In this document: positions 52,494 to 61,761 of the stretch, in pieces
Position numbering within the stretch: the stretch's first letter is position 1
Layout: the number at the start of each line of letters is the position of its first letter
NCBI GenBank assembly: GCA_030832185.1
Contig: JAURJQ010000016.1
Location: 62,001-126,000 of the forward strand
Length of the DNA stretch: 64,000 nucleotides
Direction: 5' to 3'
From: Chitinophagales bacterium
Lineage (GTDB): Bacteria > Bacteroidota > Bacteroidia > Chitinophagales > JADJOU01
Program-made: the position numbers and the translations under genes
The notes under the pieces: generated by a model
Database searches by the model: none
What the model was told of the DNA's origin: nothing
The model's input: the letters and a program-made list of their open reading frames with translations, nothing else

Positions 52494-53315
52494 GTGAATG
52501 TTTACGAAAGCGCTTTAGAATGTGCTCATGTCATAAAGGCAAAGTTTTCCGGTACTATAGATTTTGCAGTCGTTTTAGGCTCAGGCTTGTCAAATTTTGA
52601 GCGTGAAATAGATATTATTTGTAGTTTTGATTATGCAGATTTACCTCATTTCCCTCTTTCAACTGTGTTAGGACACAAGGGGAAATTAATTATAGGTAAG
52701 GTCAAAGGTAAAATCGTGATTTGTCAGAGTGGTCGTTTTCATTACTACGAAGGTTATTCTGTAAATCAGGTTACATTTCCAATTCGTGTATTCAAGCTTT
52801 TAGGTATAGAAAAACTTATAGCAACCAATGCTGCAGGAGGTTTGAATCCAAATCAAGAGGTCGGTGATATAGTTATTTTGAAGGATCATATCAATATGCA
52901 ACCAGAGCATCCTTTAAGAGGAAAAAATGACGACCGATTTGGACCTCGATTTCCAGATATGATGCATGCTTATTATCCAGATTTTTATAACAAAGCGTTA
53001 AGCTATGCTCGATCGAAAAATTATAGGTGTGAGCTAGGAGTATATGTCGGTGTACAAGGCCCTACCTTTGAAACTCCTGCTGAATATCAAGCTTTTCACC
53101 GCATGGGTGGTGATGCCGTGGGCATGAGTACAGTTCCAGAAGTTATAGTAGCTAATCATATGTCTATGAAAGTGTTAGGAATATCTATTATAGCAGATTG
53201 TGGTTACCCACTTGAAAAATTAAAGGTCATTAGTCATCAGGAAGTGTTGGAGAAATCTGCTGAAGCTGAGCCTAAAGTGACAGATATTGTTACCTATGTT
53301 ATTGAAAATTTCTAA
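52494..53315 (+). CDS. Purine nucleoside phosphorylase (type I)
   Basis: A 273-residue trimeric-type PNP that splits purine nucleosides with phosphate. Marks: DFAVVLGSGLSNFE (phosphate loop), GHKGKLIIGKVKGK, QSGRFHYYEGYSVNQVTFP, LIATNAAGGLNPNQEVGDIV, GVYVGVQGPTFETPAEYQ and VGMSTVPEVIVANHMSMKV. Start is GTG 52494. 17 nt after ribH, so they may be one transcript. Confidence 0.94.
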   Translation: MNVYESALECAHVIKAKFSGTIDFAVVLGSGLSNFEREIDIICSFDYADLPHFPLSTVLGHKGKLIIGKVKGKIVICQSGRFHYYEGYSVNQVTFPIRVFKLLGIEKLIATNAAGGLNPNQEVGDIVILKDHINMQPEHPLRGKNDDRFGPRFPDMMHAYYPDFYNKALSYARSKNYRCELGVYVGVQGPTFETPAEYQAFHRMGGDAVGMSTVPEVIVANHMSMKVLGISIIADCGYPLEKLKVISHQEVLEKSAEAEPKVTDIVTYVIENF

Positions 53316-53324
53316 TAGAATATT

Positions 53325-55205
53325 TTGATAATAGAACGTTTTATTAGAGAAAAAAATTCATTTCGATTTATCGTATTAGTTTTTTGCATATTCGGCTATA
53401 CTTCTGGATTTTTTGCCCAAAACTTTGTCAAAAAGGATACCTCGGAATTGATTCCTTTTATATATAAATATTACTACTATCCTGCAATGGATACCTTTTC
53501 TAAACAACCCGATCGTTTATTATTTAATCATAGAATAAATCCTTTTGGTCAAAATCAGAATTTTTCAGGTCTGACAGGAACGCTAGGTTCTACTCTGGTG
53601 CCAGTCTTAGTTGATAATGCGTTTTATCAGAATATCAAACTAGGACGAGCCATTAATGACCCCTATTTCTATACAGATAAATCCATACCTTATTACGCTT
53701 TAAATAAGCCATTGAGTGAATTGGACTTTACATTTTTCGGTAACGGAAACGAAGAATTCAGGGGATTTCTCTCACAGAATGTAAGTAAAAAACTGAATCT
53801 AGGAATTGGTATTAGACGAACGAATAATAAAGGTTATTTTTTACAACAAGAAAATACACATAGCAATTTTTATATTCATTTTGTTCATGACGCAGAGCGC
53901 ATTCGCACGAATCTTGAGTTTGTATTTAATGAAATGAATCTTAAGGAGAGTGGTGGATATAAACCAGATATTTTTCAAAGTGGTCTAGTTCCAGGACAAT
54001 GGTTGGCAGCTAATCCTAGCTTGGCAGTAGCTAAAAATCAGTTAAAGAATTATCAATTGAATTTTAGGTATCGATATCTTATTTTGGGAGCTAAGCCATC
54101 TATAGATAGTCTACTCTTTCTCCCAAAAAAGTCAAGCTTGTACATAGATCATCAGTTTCAGCGTTTTTCTGATAGGCAGTTTTACTCAGACACGTTTAAT
54201 GCTTCATCAAGACAGGAGTACGGGATATTGGCAAACGGCACGGGCAATATATTCAATAGTTTGTATCTGCAATCAGGCCTACTAACTAATTTTCGGATTA
54301 CCTATGCACTGCAGGGATTAAGTGTTAGTGGTTATACCATTTTCTCTGATAATAGTATTGAGGTTGGTCAGCAGTTTGGTCATTACATAAGGTCCTATGA
54401 CTACTTAAATCTTGGGATTGGCGGAGACGTATCCTACCAATGGAAAAAAGATATAAAAATTGTAGGTAAAGGTTATAAGTCATTTTTAGGTTATACTGAG
54501 AATGATTTCTATCTAAGAGGTGAATTGCAAGGAAAGCATAAATCGGCAGATTGGCAAGCATGGGCTGATTATAGTCATCAGAAGCCATCTTTGATTTCCA
54601 GCATAGTTTATGGTACGTCTATCGATACACTCTATGCATTAAATACACAAAAAACACTTGAAACTGGCTTATCATTTAATCTAGATAAACATAAATTCTC
54701 TGGAAAGGTCCAGTATTTTATGACAGAAGATTTTCTCACTTATGATAGTCTTCAACGACCTATTCAGCTAGGAAATAATTATTTTCAAATCTATTTTAAA
54801 AAGGAATGGAGTTTTAAATCTTTCTATTTTCCTACGGAGGTATTTTTTCAGAATTCTTTGTTTCAGCGCGGTATGCTCCGACAGATGTTAGCATTTAAAA
54901 ATAAACTTTTCAACGAGAAAAATAATGTTCTCTTGGGTGCCGAGTTGAGTTTAAATTTAGGTTATCTCGGAGCTAGGTATAGCAGTTTTTTTATGCAACC
55001 TATTTTTAGCGCCGTTATGCCGCAGGCAGAGATATATCCTAAGGTGGATTTATTTGCAACCTTTAAGATTTCAAAAGTTCATTTATCGCTGGTCTTCGAA
55101 AATTTTTTGAGTACCTATCTAAAGACAGGGGTGAGTTATCTTAATTATCATCCGATAGCGCCAAGCGCCTTTTACCTCAGAATGAATTGGAGATTTTTAG
55201 AGTAG
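53325..55205 (+). CDS. Putative outer-membrane porin (Porin_10-like)
   Basis: A 626-residue beta-barrel protein. Signal peptide: FIVLVFCIFGYTSGFFAQ. The mature part opens NFVKKDTSELIPFIYKYYY and has alternating hydrophobic beta strands (FRGFLSQNVSKKLNLGIGI, YNLNFRYRYLIL-type segments) ending in aromatic MNWRFLE, which is a normal barrel C-terminus. This corresponds to the Bacteroidota putative-porin family. Start is TTG 53325, 9 nt after the phosphorylase stop. Substrate unknown. Confidence 0.82.
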   Translation: MIIERFIREKNSFRFIVLVFCIFGYTSGFFAQNFVKKDTSELIPFIYKYYYYPAMDTFSKQPDRLLFNHRINPFGQNQNFSGLTGTLGSTLVPVLVDNAFYQNIKLGRAINDPYFYTDKSIPYYALNKPLSELDFTFFGNGNEEFRGFLSQNVSKKLNLGIGIRRTNNKGYFLQQENTHSNFYIHFVHDAERIRTNLEFVFNEMNLKESGGYKPDIFQSGLVPGQWLAANPSLAVAKNQLKNYQLNFRYRYLILGAKPSIDSLLFLPKKSSLYIDHQFQRFSDRQFYSDTFNASSRQEYGILANGTGNIFNSLYLQSGLLTNFRITYALQGLSVSGYTIFSDNSIEVGQQFGHYIRSYDYLNLGIGGDVSYQWKKDIKIVGKGYKSFLGYTENDFYLRGELQGKHKSADWQAWADYSHQKPSLISSIVYGTSIDTLYALNTQKTLETGLSFNLDKHKFSGKVQYFMTEDFLTYDSLQRPIQLGNNYFQIYFKKEWSFKSFYFPTEVFFQNSLFQRGMLRQMLAFKNKLFNEKNNVLLGAELSLNLGYLGARYSSFFMQPIFSAVMPQAEIYPKVDLFATFKISKVHLSLVFENFLSTYLKTGVSYLNYHPIAPSAFYLRMNWRFLE

Positions 55206-55288
55206 ATAGCAATGGAAATAAAATATCAATCCTATTTATTTAGCTATATTTGTAGCTTTATTAAAAAAAACAGAAAGTAACTAGTCAG

Positions 55289-57235
55289 ATGATAAAGATT
55301 ACATTTCCAGATGGAAATATCCGAGAGTACGAAGCTGGTGTATCTCCTATGCAGATAGCAGAGAGTATCAGTATGGGATTGGCTAAAAAAGTTTTGGTGG
55401 CCGAGGTAAATGGAAAAGTATGGGATCTGACAAGAACCCTTGCGGCAGATAGTTCATTGAAATTATTTACCTGGGATGATAAGGAAGGAAAAGAAACTTA
55501 CTGGCACAGTTCAGCTCACTTGATGGCTGAAGCACTTGAGGCTTTATATCCCAACGTGAAATTAGGGATAGGTCCTCCGATAGATTATGGATTTTACTAT
55601 GATATAGATCTAGGAGAGGGTAGAACCATAGTGCCTGAAGACCTCATAGCGATAGAAAAGAAAATGGCTGAATTAGCTGCAAAGAATAATGCATTTGAGC
55701 GTTCTGAAGTTTCCAAGAATGAAGCCATTGTCTATTTTAAAGAAAAGTCAGACCCCTATAAGTTAGAACTACTTGAAGGCCTCAATGATGGTGAAATTAC
55801 ACTTTATAAGCAAGGGGATTTTACAGATTTATGTCGTGGACCACATATTCCTCATACAGGCTATATTAAAAGCATAAAGCTTCTCAATATAGCGGGCGCA
55901 TATTGGCGTGGAAATGAAAAAAATCCTATGATGACTCGTCTCTATGGTATTACGTTTCCTAAACAAGCAGAGCTAGATGACTACCTAACCATGATTGAAG
56001 AAGCTAAAAAGCGAGATCATCGGAAGATTGGCAAAGAGTTGAGCATATTTGCCTTCGATGATATGGTAGGGCCTGGTTTACCATTGTGGCTGCCAAATGG
56101 AGGCATTATGATAGAAGAATTGGAGCGATTAGCTAAAGAAGATGAAGAAGCACACGGTTATCATAGAGTAGTGACACCGCATATAGCTAAGGAAGAATTG
56201 TATCTGACGAGTGGGCACCTGCCATACTATGCTGAGGGTATGTTTCCCCCAATGGAAATGGATGGCACCAAGTATTATTTAAGAGCGATGAATTGCCCGC
56301 ATCATCACAAAGTATTCGATGCAGAGCAGAAGTCGTATAAAGATTTACCCTTTAGACTAGCGGAGTATGGCACTTGCTATCGATACGAAGATAGTGGTGC
56401 ACTTTTTGGAATCATGCGCTCTAGAGTATTGCACATGAATGATGCTCACATCTACTGTACCAAACATCAGTTTTTTGAAGAATTTTCAAAGGTTAATTTA
56501 CTATATCAAAAAAACTTTGAATTATTCGGCGTCACGGACTATAAAATGCGTTTATCTCTTCATGAGCCTAGTAAATTAGGTCAGAAATATGTCAATAATC
56601 CAGAATTATGGCTAGAGACCGAGGATATGGTCCGAAAAGTGCTTTTAGAGCTGGGTGTCCCATTTGAAGAGGTTGCAGATGAGGCTGCGTTTTATGGTCC
56701 GAAAATCGATGTAGAAATGAAATCAGCCATAGGTCGCTGGTTCACTATGGCTACTAATCAGGTAGATTTTAGTTCGGCTGAGAAGTTTAAATTAGCGTTT
56801 AAAAACTCAAACAACGAAGAGGAAAGGCCACTAATTATACATAGAGCGCCACTAGGCACGCACGAGCGTTATATAGGTTTTCTTATCGAGCATTTTGCTG
56901 GGAATTTCCCTACATGGCTGGCTCCACAGCAGGTAGCAGTTTTGCCTATTTCCGATAAATTTATGGACTATGCTAATGCAGTCAATAAACAACTGAAGGA
57001 AGCAGGTATTCGTTCGAAAGCAGATGATAGAAATGAAAAAATAGGTAAAAAAATCCGAGATGCTGAGATGCTGAAAGTACCTTATATGCTAGTCATAGGT
57101 GAGAAGGAAGCAACTGAAAATAAAGTCTCTGTTCGCATTCACGGTCAAGGAGATAAAGGTATGTTGCCTCTTGAGGATGTCAAGTTAAAGCTTGTAGAAG
57201 AGATTAAAGCACGTTCTTTAGAACATATTTTATAA
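55289..57235 (+). CDS. thrS: Threonyl-tRNA synthetase
   Basis: A class II synthetase of 648 residues. An N-terminal TGS domain (ITFPDGNIREYEAGVSPMQIA) precedes the editing domain with the metal-binding HSSAHLMAEAL (HxxxH) and DLCRGPHIPHTG. The catalytic core has motif 2-like YRYEDSGALFGIMRSR, the zinc-binding Cys in AMNCPHHHKV and motif 3 IIHRAPLGTHERYIGFLIEH. A C-terminal anticodon-binding domain follows (VAVLPISDKF, DDRNEKIGKKIRDAE). infC starts 17 nt downstream. Confidence 0.97.
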   Translation: MIKITFPDGNIREYEAGVSPMQIAESISMGLAKKVLVAEVNGKVWDLTRTLAADSSLKLFTWDDKEGKETYWHSSAHLMAEALEALYPNVKLGIGPPIDYGFYYDIDLGEGRTIVPEDLIAIEKKMAELAAKNNAFERSEVSKNEAIVYFKEKSDPYKLELLEGLNDGEITLYKQGDFTDLCRGPHIPHTGYIKSIKLLNIAGAYWRGNEKNPMMTRLYGITFPKQAELDDYLTMIEEAKKRDHRKIGKELSIFAFDDMVGPGLPLWLPNGGIMIEELERLAKEDEEAHGYHRVVTPHIAKEELYLTSGHLPYYAEGMFPPMEMDGTKYYLRAMNCPHHHKVFDAEQKSYKDLPFRLAEYGTCYRYEDSGALFGIMRSRVLHMNDAHIYCTKHQFFEEFSKVNLLYQKNFELFGVTDYKMRLSLHEPSKLGQKYVNNPELWLETEDMVRKVLLELGVPFEEVADEAAFYGPKIDVEMKSAIGRWFTMATNQVDFSSAEKFKLAFKNSNNEEERPLIIHRAPLGTHERYIGFLIEHFAGNFPTWLAPQQVAVLPISDKFMDYANAVNKQLKEAGIRSKADDRNEKIGKKIRDAEMLKVPYMLVIGEKEATENKVSVRIHGQGDKGMLPLEDVKLKLVEEIKARSLEHIL

Positions 57236-57252
57236 CATTAAAAATAAACAAT

Positions 57253-57810
57253 TTGCAAAAAAAACCATTCATTAGGAGTCCTAGATTTATCAAAAAAGAA
57301 GATGAGCATAGGATCAATGCTAGAATCACCAATGAAAAAGTAAGACTAGTAGGGGAAAATGTAGAGCCGGGTATTTATGACACTGCGAAGGCTATGGCCA
57401 TGGCAGAGGAGCAAGAACTGGATCTTGTAGAAATATCTCCCAATGTAGATCCACCTGTCTGTAAAATCGTAGATTATAAGAAATTTCTCTACGAACGAAA
57501 AAAGAAGGAAAAAGAAATAAAAGCGAACACTGTCAAAGTTTCGATTAAAGAAATTCGGTTTACTTCGAATACAGATGAGCATGATGTCGATTTTAAATCT
57601 AAACATGCTGCAAAATTTCTACAGGAGGGAAATAAGGTAAAGTGTTTTGTGATGTTTAGAGGACGAGATATTGTTTTTCAAGATAGAGCTAAGGATTTAT
57701 TGAACGGTTTCGCTGAAAAGCTAGAGGATTGTTCTACCGTAGAGTCCGAGCCTAAAACTGAGGGCAGAAGAATGTTTATGACTTTGGCTCCAAGAGCCAA
57801 GAAAAAATAG
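57253..57810 (+). CDS. infC: Translation initiation factor IF-3
   Basis: IF-3 keeps 30S subunits free and checks the start codon. 185 residues: the N-terminal domain has NARITNEKVRLVGENVEPGIYD and LDLVEISPNVDPPVCKI, a Lys-rich linker follows (FLYERKKKEKEIKAN) and the C-terminal domain has KEIRFTSNTDEHDVDFKSKHA and VMFRGRDIVFQD. The start is TTG 57253; no in-frame ATG lies upstream. A weak start for infC is known elsewhere because IF-3 represses its own non-AUG start. Confidence 0.96.
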   Translation: MQKKPFIRSPRFIKKEDEHRINARITNEKVRLVGENVEPGIYDTAKAMAMAEEQELDLVEISPNVDPPVCKIVDYKKFLYERKKKEKEIKANTVKVSIKEIRFTSNTDEHDVDFKSKHAAKFLQEGNKVKCFVMFRGRDIVFQDRAKDLLNGFAEKLEDCSTVESEPKTEGRRMFMTLAPRAKKK

Positions 57811-57832
57811 ACTGCCAAGTTGAGCGTTTCGG

Positions 57833-57848
57833 AGTCTAGTTTTAGACT
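57833..57848 (+). other. Short hairpin after infC
   Basis: AGTCTA (57833-57838) pairs with TAGACT (57843-57848) across a GTTT loop, followed by a T-rich stretch. It may attenuate transcription into rpmI or do nothing. Confidence 0.3.
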
Positions 57849-57887
57849 TAGTTTTCAAGTTTTCCATACTGAATTGTTTTTTTTTAT

Positions 57888-57895
57888 TATATTTG
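57888..57895 (+). promoter_or_regulatory. Putative -7 element of rpmI-rplT
   Basis: TATATTTG fits TAnnTTTG. A TTG (57874-57876) lies only 11 bp upstream, so the -33 box is uncertain. It suggests an internal promoter for the L35-L20 genes. Confidence 0.4.
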
Positions 57896-57928
57896 CACTC
57901 CAATTTTAAAGAATTATAATATTATATT

Positions 57929-58123
57929 ATGCCTAAAATGAAGACCAATTCCAGTGCTAAGAAGAGATTTAAGGTAACTGGTACAGGTAAAATCAAGAGA
58001 AATAAAGCCTTCAAAAACCACATTTTGACCAAAAAAACAAAGGTGCAGAAGAAGAGATTGACTAAAAAAGGTCTTGTTCATAAGAGTGACATGAAAAGAG
58101 TTAAGCTTTTATTAGCTCTTTAA
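57929..58123 (+). CDS. rpmI: 50S ribosomal protein L35
   Basis: A 64-residue basic protein: [42 protein letters not shown]. It is normal in length and position between infC and rplT. Confidence 0.95.
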   Translation: MPKMKTNSSAKKRFKVTGTGKIKRNKAFKNHILTKKTKVQKKRLTKKGLVHKSDMKRVKLLLAL

Positions 58124-58211
58124 TCATTAAAATCCATCGTATAGTTCAGTGCGTTTTAGTTGCCTGCCTATACTTATTATTAATAATTTCAACCAAAAAA
58201 ACTAAAAATCT

Positions 58212-58559
58212 ATGCCACGTTCAGTAAATAGTGTAGCTTCTAGAGAAAGAAAAAAGAATGTTTTAAAACACGCCAAAGGCTTCTTTGGTAGAAGAAAAAA
58301 CGTATGGACTGTAGCGAAGAACGCAGTCGAGAAAGCATGGCAGTATGCATACACTGGCCGTAAGTTAAAGAAAAGAGATATGAGAACTCTTTGGATAGCA
58401 CGTATTAACGCTGCTGTGAGAGAGCATAACTTATCTTATTCAAAATTTATTAATCTTTGCTCTATAAAAGGTATCGAGATGAATAGAAAAGCTATGGCAG
58501 ATCTAGCTTTAAATAATCCAGATGCTTTCAAAGCCCTAGTTGAAAAGGCTAAAGGGTAA
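58212..58559 (+). CDS. rplT: 50S ribosomal protein L20
   Basis: A 115-residue protein, [60 protein letters not shown] and [16 protein letters not shown]20 represses its own operon in other bacteria; no conserved leader is recognised here. The gene ends before an intrinsic terminator. Confidence 0.97.
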   Translation: MPRSVNSVASRERKKNVLKHAKGFFGRRKNVWTVAKNAVEKAWQYAYTGRKLKKRDMRTLWIARINAAVREHNLSYSKFINLCSIKGIEMNRKAMADLALNNPDAFKALVEKAKG

Positions 58560-58584
58560 AAGGACTTTATAACATATTCTATAG

Positions 58585-58611
58585 AAATCCACTCAATGAG
58601 TGGATTTTTTT
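58585..58611 (+). terminator. Intrinsic terminator after rplT
   Basis: AAATCCACTC (58585-58594) and GAGTGGATTT (58598-58607) form a perfect 10-bp stem with the loop AAT, then a T run (to 58611). Confidence 0.9.
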
Positions 58612-58673
58612 GTAACTGAAACTCAAATTACCATCAATTAATTTTTTTTAAATTAATCCTAGGAATAAATAGT

Positions 58674-58681
58674 TAACTTTG
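58674..58681 (+). promoter_or_regulatory. Putative -7 element abutting the bamD start
   Basis: TAACTTTG fits TAnnTTTG and ends 7 nt before ATG 58689. Initiation at the usual spacing would fall on or next to the start codon, implying a leaderless mRNA. Confidence 0.4.
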
Positions 58682-58688
58682 TAGCTTG

Positions 58689-59807
58689 ATGTTTAAAATC
58701 CGATATTTTATTTTTTTACTGGTTATTAGTACGGTCTTTTCTTGTAAAGATGCACAGTATGTTATTCGACAGACTGATAAGAACGTAAAATATAAATATG
58801 CTATGGATTGGTATATGAACAAAAAATATATGGAAGCTATTCCTGTAATAGAAAATGTCATGCCTAGCTATAAAGGAACTGACACGGCAGCTAATCTCTA
58901 TTTTATGTTAGCGGACTGTTATTATTTAAATAAGGAGTATGCAGTAGCCGCTTATCATTTTAAAACGTTTCGAGATATATATCCGAGAAGCTACAAGTCG
59001 GAAGTAGCTGCATTTAAAATAGGCGAGTGCTATAAGAATGAAATTCCAAGGCTAGAGCTCGAGCAAACAGATAACGAAAAAGCGATAAATTATTATCGAG
59101 CTTTCATAGCTGAATACCCTAAGAGTCCTATGGTAGAGCAGGCTAATGCTGAAATAGAAAAGCTCAATGTTAATCTAGAACAAAAGGCACTATTAGCTGC
59201 TGATTTATACTATAAAACTGGAAACTATAGAGCGGCTGCAGTAACCTATAAGAATGTATTGAATCAGTATCCAAAAATTAAATCCTATGAAAGCCTTTTT
59301 TATAAAATAGGAGTAGCTCATTTTAAGTTTGCTGAAAAGAGTATTCTGTCTAAGCAGGCTGAGCGATATGAAGTAGCTCTCAATGAGTGCCAAAATTTTG
59401 TCAATAGATTCCCAAATAGTAAATATTCACCAGAACTGATATTGATTCAAGATAAATGCAGAGTGAATATTTTACTATCTTCTCTTCGCAATGCAAGTTC
59501 TAATTTTTATCTTGAAGAAAGACCTCTTTATTTTAGCCAATCATTGGAGCTATATGAAGAATACCTGCCAGAAATAAAAGAAGTCCCAAGGGAATTACAT
59601 AGTTATAAAGACAAATGTTACTTAGGCGTCATTCAATCCTACTATTATCTATTGGATGGTGTTAAAGATAAAGATCTCTTGGCCGAGCGACAGAATCAAT
59701 TTCAAGATAATTATTACAAACTGATTAATAAATTTACGAATAACAGCTCAGAGCTGCGTCAAGCGGAGGAATTATTTAAAAAAGTAAATCAAATAACTAA
59801 ATCATAA
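58689..59807 (+). CDS. bamD: Outer membrane protein assembly factor BamD
   Basis: A lipoprotein (FIFLLVISTVFSCKDA; Cys about 19) with TPR-like helices, part of the Bam complex that inserts beta-barrel proteins. Typical segments: YAMDWYMNKKYMEAIPVIEN, AANLYFMLADCYYLNKEYAVAAYHFKTF, SYKSEVAAFKIGECY, AINYYRAFIAEYPKSPMVEQA. The 372 residues are longer than E. coli BamD (about 245) because of a C-terminal extension. TTG 58686 is the codon before ATG 58689. rpoZ starts 3 bases after its stop. Confidence 0.88.
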   Translation: MFKIRYFIFLLVISTVFSCKDAQYVIRQTDKNVKYKYAMDWYMNKKYMEAIPVIENVMPSYKGTDTAANLYFMLADCYYLNKEYAVAAYHFKTFRDIYPRSYKSEVAAFKIGECYKNEIPRLELEQTDNEKAINYYRAFIAEYPKSPMVEQANAEIEKLNVNLEQKALLAADLYYKTGNYRAAAVTYKNVLNQYPKIKSYESLFYKIGVAHFKFAEKSILSKQAERYEVALNECQNFVNRFPNSKYSPELILIQDKCRVNILLSSLRNASSNFYLEERPLYFSQSLELYEEYLPEIKEVPRELHSYKDKCYLGVIQSYYYLLDGVKDKDLLAERQNQFQDNYYKLINKFTNNSSELRQAEELFKKVNQITKS

Positions 59808-59810
59808 ATT

Positions 59811-60137
59811 ATGAGTAAAATAGCTGACTATCAACAATCTACAACGACAGGTGTCATTGGAACCCAAAACTTAGATGAAATTTTTAGTAATACTGGAAAC
59901 CTCTATCAATCAATTGTAATCATAGCTAGGAGAGCGAATCAGATAGCCAACGAATTGAAGACAGAGCTTCATTTTAAGTTGGAAGACATGCGAAAAATCA
60001 CTGACGAGATAGATGAAATAACAGAAAGTCGCGAGCAAATAGAGTTATCTAAGAAGTATGAAAAATTAGCGCATCCTACTTTGATTGCTACAAGTGAATT
60101 TCTAGATGGCAATCTAGAATATAAGCAGCTAGATTGA
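59811..60137 (+). CDS. rpoZ: DNA-directed RNA polymerase omega-like subunit
   Basis: A 108-residue protein carrying the Bacteroidota omega pattern: LDEIFSNTGNLYQSIVIIAR with RANQIANELKTEL, then a helix-rich tail. Omega assists folding and assembly of the beta-prime subunit. It lies in the bamD-rpoZ-coaBC order often seen in the phylum, supporting identity. Confidence 0.85.
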   Translation: MSKIADYQQSTTTGVIGTQNLDEIFSNTGNLYQSIVIIARRANQIANELKTELHFKLEDMRKITDEIDEITESREQIELSKKYEKLAHPTLIATSEFLDGNLEYKQLD

Positions 60138-60149
60138 TAGTCTCAAAGA

Positions 60150-60692
60150 ATGATTTCCTTAGAGGGTAAAAAAATATTACTTGGAGTTACAGGTAGTATA
60201 GCAGCCTACAAGTCTTGTTTTCTTATACGTGAATTAATCAGGGCAAAGGCAGAGGTGAGGTGTGTGGCTACAAAATCTGCACTTGATCTTGTAGGTGGTA
60301 TAACTTTTTCTACCCTTTCTAAAAATGAACTAGTTTCAGATCTGAATTTTGAAAATAACTGGAATAATCATGTTGACCTAGGTTTATGGGCCGATGCAAT
60401 GATTATAGCCCCAGCTTCTGCCAATAGTATAGCTAAGGCAGCTAATGGTATTTGCGATTCTGCTCTCATGGCCGTTTATTTATCTGCAAAGTGCCCTGTG
60501 TTCTGGGCTCCTTCTATGGATTTAGATATGTGGAATCATCCCGCTACTAAAAGTAACATTGACAAACTTATTACTTATGAGAATAAAATTATTCCTGTAG
60601 GAGAGGGAGAATTGGCTAGTGGACTTATTGGTAAAGGTAGAATGGCGGAAGTCATTGATATTATAGAATTCTTACGTTATAATATTTTATAG
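60150..60692 (+). CDS. Phosphopantothenoylcysteine decarboxylase, stand-alone CoaC
   Basis: A 180-residue flavoprotein (CoaC half of Dfp). Marks: KKILLGVTGSIAAYKSCFLIR, the active-site region NNHVDLGLWADAMIIAPASA, the PSMDLDMWNHPA loop and EGELASGLIGKGRMAEV. It decarboxylates phosphopantothenoylcysteine in CoA synthesis. In most bacteria CoaC is fused to CoaB (total about 400 residues). Here the reading frame ends right after the CoaC domain and the next 170 bases hold no CoaB. The synthetase must be elsewhere or absent. Confidence 0.88.
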   Translation: MISLEGKKILLGVTGSIAAYKSCFLIRELIRAKAEVRCVATKSALDLVGGITFSTLSKNELVSDLNFENNWNNHVDLGLWADAMIIAPASANSIAKAANGICDSALMAVYLSAKCPVFWAPSMDLDMWNHPATKSNIDKLITYENKIIPVGEGELASGLIGKGRMAEVIDIIEFLRYNIL

Positions 60693-60750
60693 ACGTTTCT
60701 ATATTTAAAGGTTCAATTCTAAACGATTATTAGACCCAATGGGACTTATA

Positions 60751-60835
60751 TTTTCTTTAAAGACGATAGTCCATTTTAGTACTTATCCATTTAGTTACCA
60801 AACTCTAATCTTTTTATTCGTCTTTTTAAAGAAAA
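60751..60835. terminator. Long inverted repeat between convergent genes
   Basis: TTTTCTTTAAAGACGA (60751-60766) and TCGTCTTTTTAAAGAAAA (60818-60835) are inverted copies differing by two inserted bases, separated by 51 bp. It lies between the convergent coaC and transketolase-like gene and may work as a terminator in both directions. Confidence 0.4.
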
Positions 60836-60864
60836 CTTGTTTTTAAAACATAAAAATGATTAGC

Positions 60865-61761
60865 TTAGATTTCTTTCCTTATTCTATCGGCTAGTTTTTG
60901 ACCAGCAAATCCTTCGTAGTCTAATACTTCGGATAGCAGTCCTGGCTTAAACCAACGTTCGCCCATAGAAATACTTTGCAGGGGAGACATCTTTTGATTT
61001 CTAGCTAAGATTTCACATACTTTGGAATATAAGCCACCAGTACTAAAGTGATCTTCAATCATCACTAGTTTACTAGTGGTTTCGGTTAATTGTAATATAC
61101 ATTTCTCATCGATAGGCTTTAAGGAGCGCATATTGATAAGTCCTATAGAAAGTCCATCTTTCTCTAAAATTTCCTTGGCTACAAGAGCTTCTTCTAATAG
61201 AAAACCATAGACCAATAGTGTTAAATCTTTACCTTGGGCTAAAATTTCCGCTTTACCTATTTCGAATGGTTGTTTGTGCTCTATTTTCGCGGGTCTAGGA
61301 TTGACTCTTAAATAAGTAGGATGCGGAGAATCCCAGATGGTCTCCAGCATTAAGCACATATCGTCATTATCAGAAGGGCAAAATACCTGCATGCCCGGTA
61401 TCAAACTCATAAGTCCTACATCTTCTAGAGACTGGTGAGTAGGACCATTTCCATCTGATAAAAATCCTGGAATCCAGCCACTAAGCTTTATTGGCAAATT
61501 TGGTATTCCAATATCATTGCGAATAAACTCATAAGCTCTGAATAACAAAAAGTTTGTAAGCGCATGACAGATAGGTTTTCTGCCGCGAAGTGCCATACCA
61601 GCAGCCATTGCTATCATATTCTGTTCGGTGATTCCAACATCTATAAACCTATCTCCAAGCAAGGGAGGAAGATCTCGAACCACAGCTCTATTTTCTGCAG
61701 TAAAAACTACTACATTTTCATCTTTTAATGCGTAGTTTTTTATTATTTCTGGATAATTCAT
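60865..61761 (-). CDS. Transketolase C-terminal-like protein
   Basis: A 298-residue Pyr + C-domain transketolase half. GITEQNMIAMAAGMALRGRK carries the catalytic Glu, then GNGPTHQSLEDVGLMSLIPG. The C-terminal domain follows (KDLTLLVYGFLLEEALVAK, NMRSLKPIDEKC and MIEDHFSTGGLYSKV). The loop SGWIPGFLSDGNGPTHQ differs from the other copy (28919) and from housekeeping transketolase. No PP-domain partner is present. It starts at ATG 61761, 24 nt after infB on the same strand. Substrate unknown; it may form sugars for a surface glycan or secondary product. Confidence 0.8.
   Translation of the reverse strand: MNYPEIIKNYALKDENVVVFTAENRAVVRDLPPLLGDRFIDVGITEQNMIAMAAGMALRGRKPICHALTNFLLFRAYEFIRNDIGIPNLPIKLSGWIPGFLSDGNGPTHQSLEDVGLMSLIPGMQVFCPSDNDDMCLMLETIWDSPHPTYLRVNPRPAKIEHKQPFEIGKAEILAQGKDLTLLVYGFLLEEALVAKEILEKDGLSIGLINMRSLKPIDEKCILQLTETTSKLVMIEDHFSTGGLYSKVCEILARNQKMSPLQSISMGERWFKPGLLSEVLDYEGFAGQKLADRIRKEI

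Noticed and set aside
60705-60725. GGTTCAATTCT resembles a tRNA T-arm
   Set aside because: No acceptor, D or anticodon stem fits around it.
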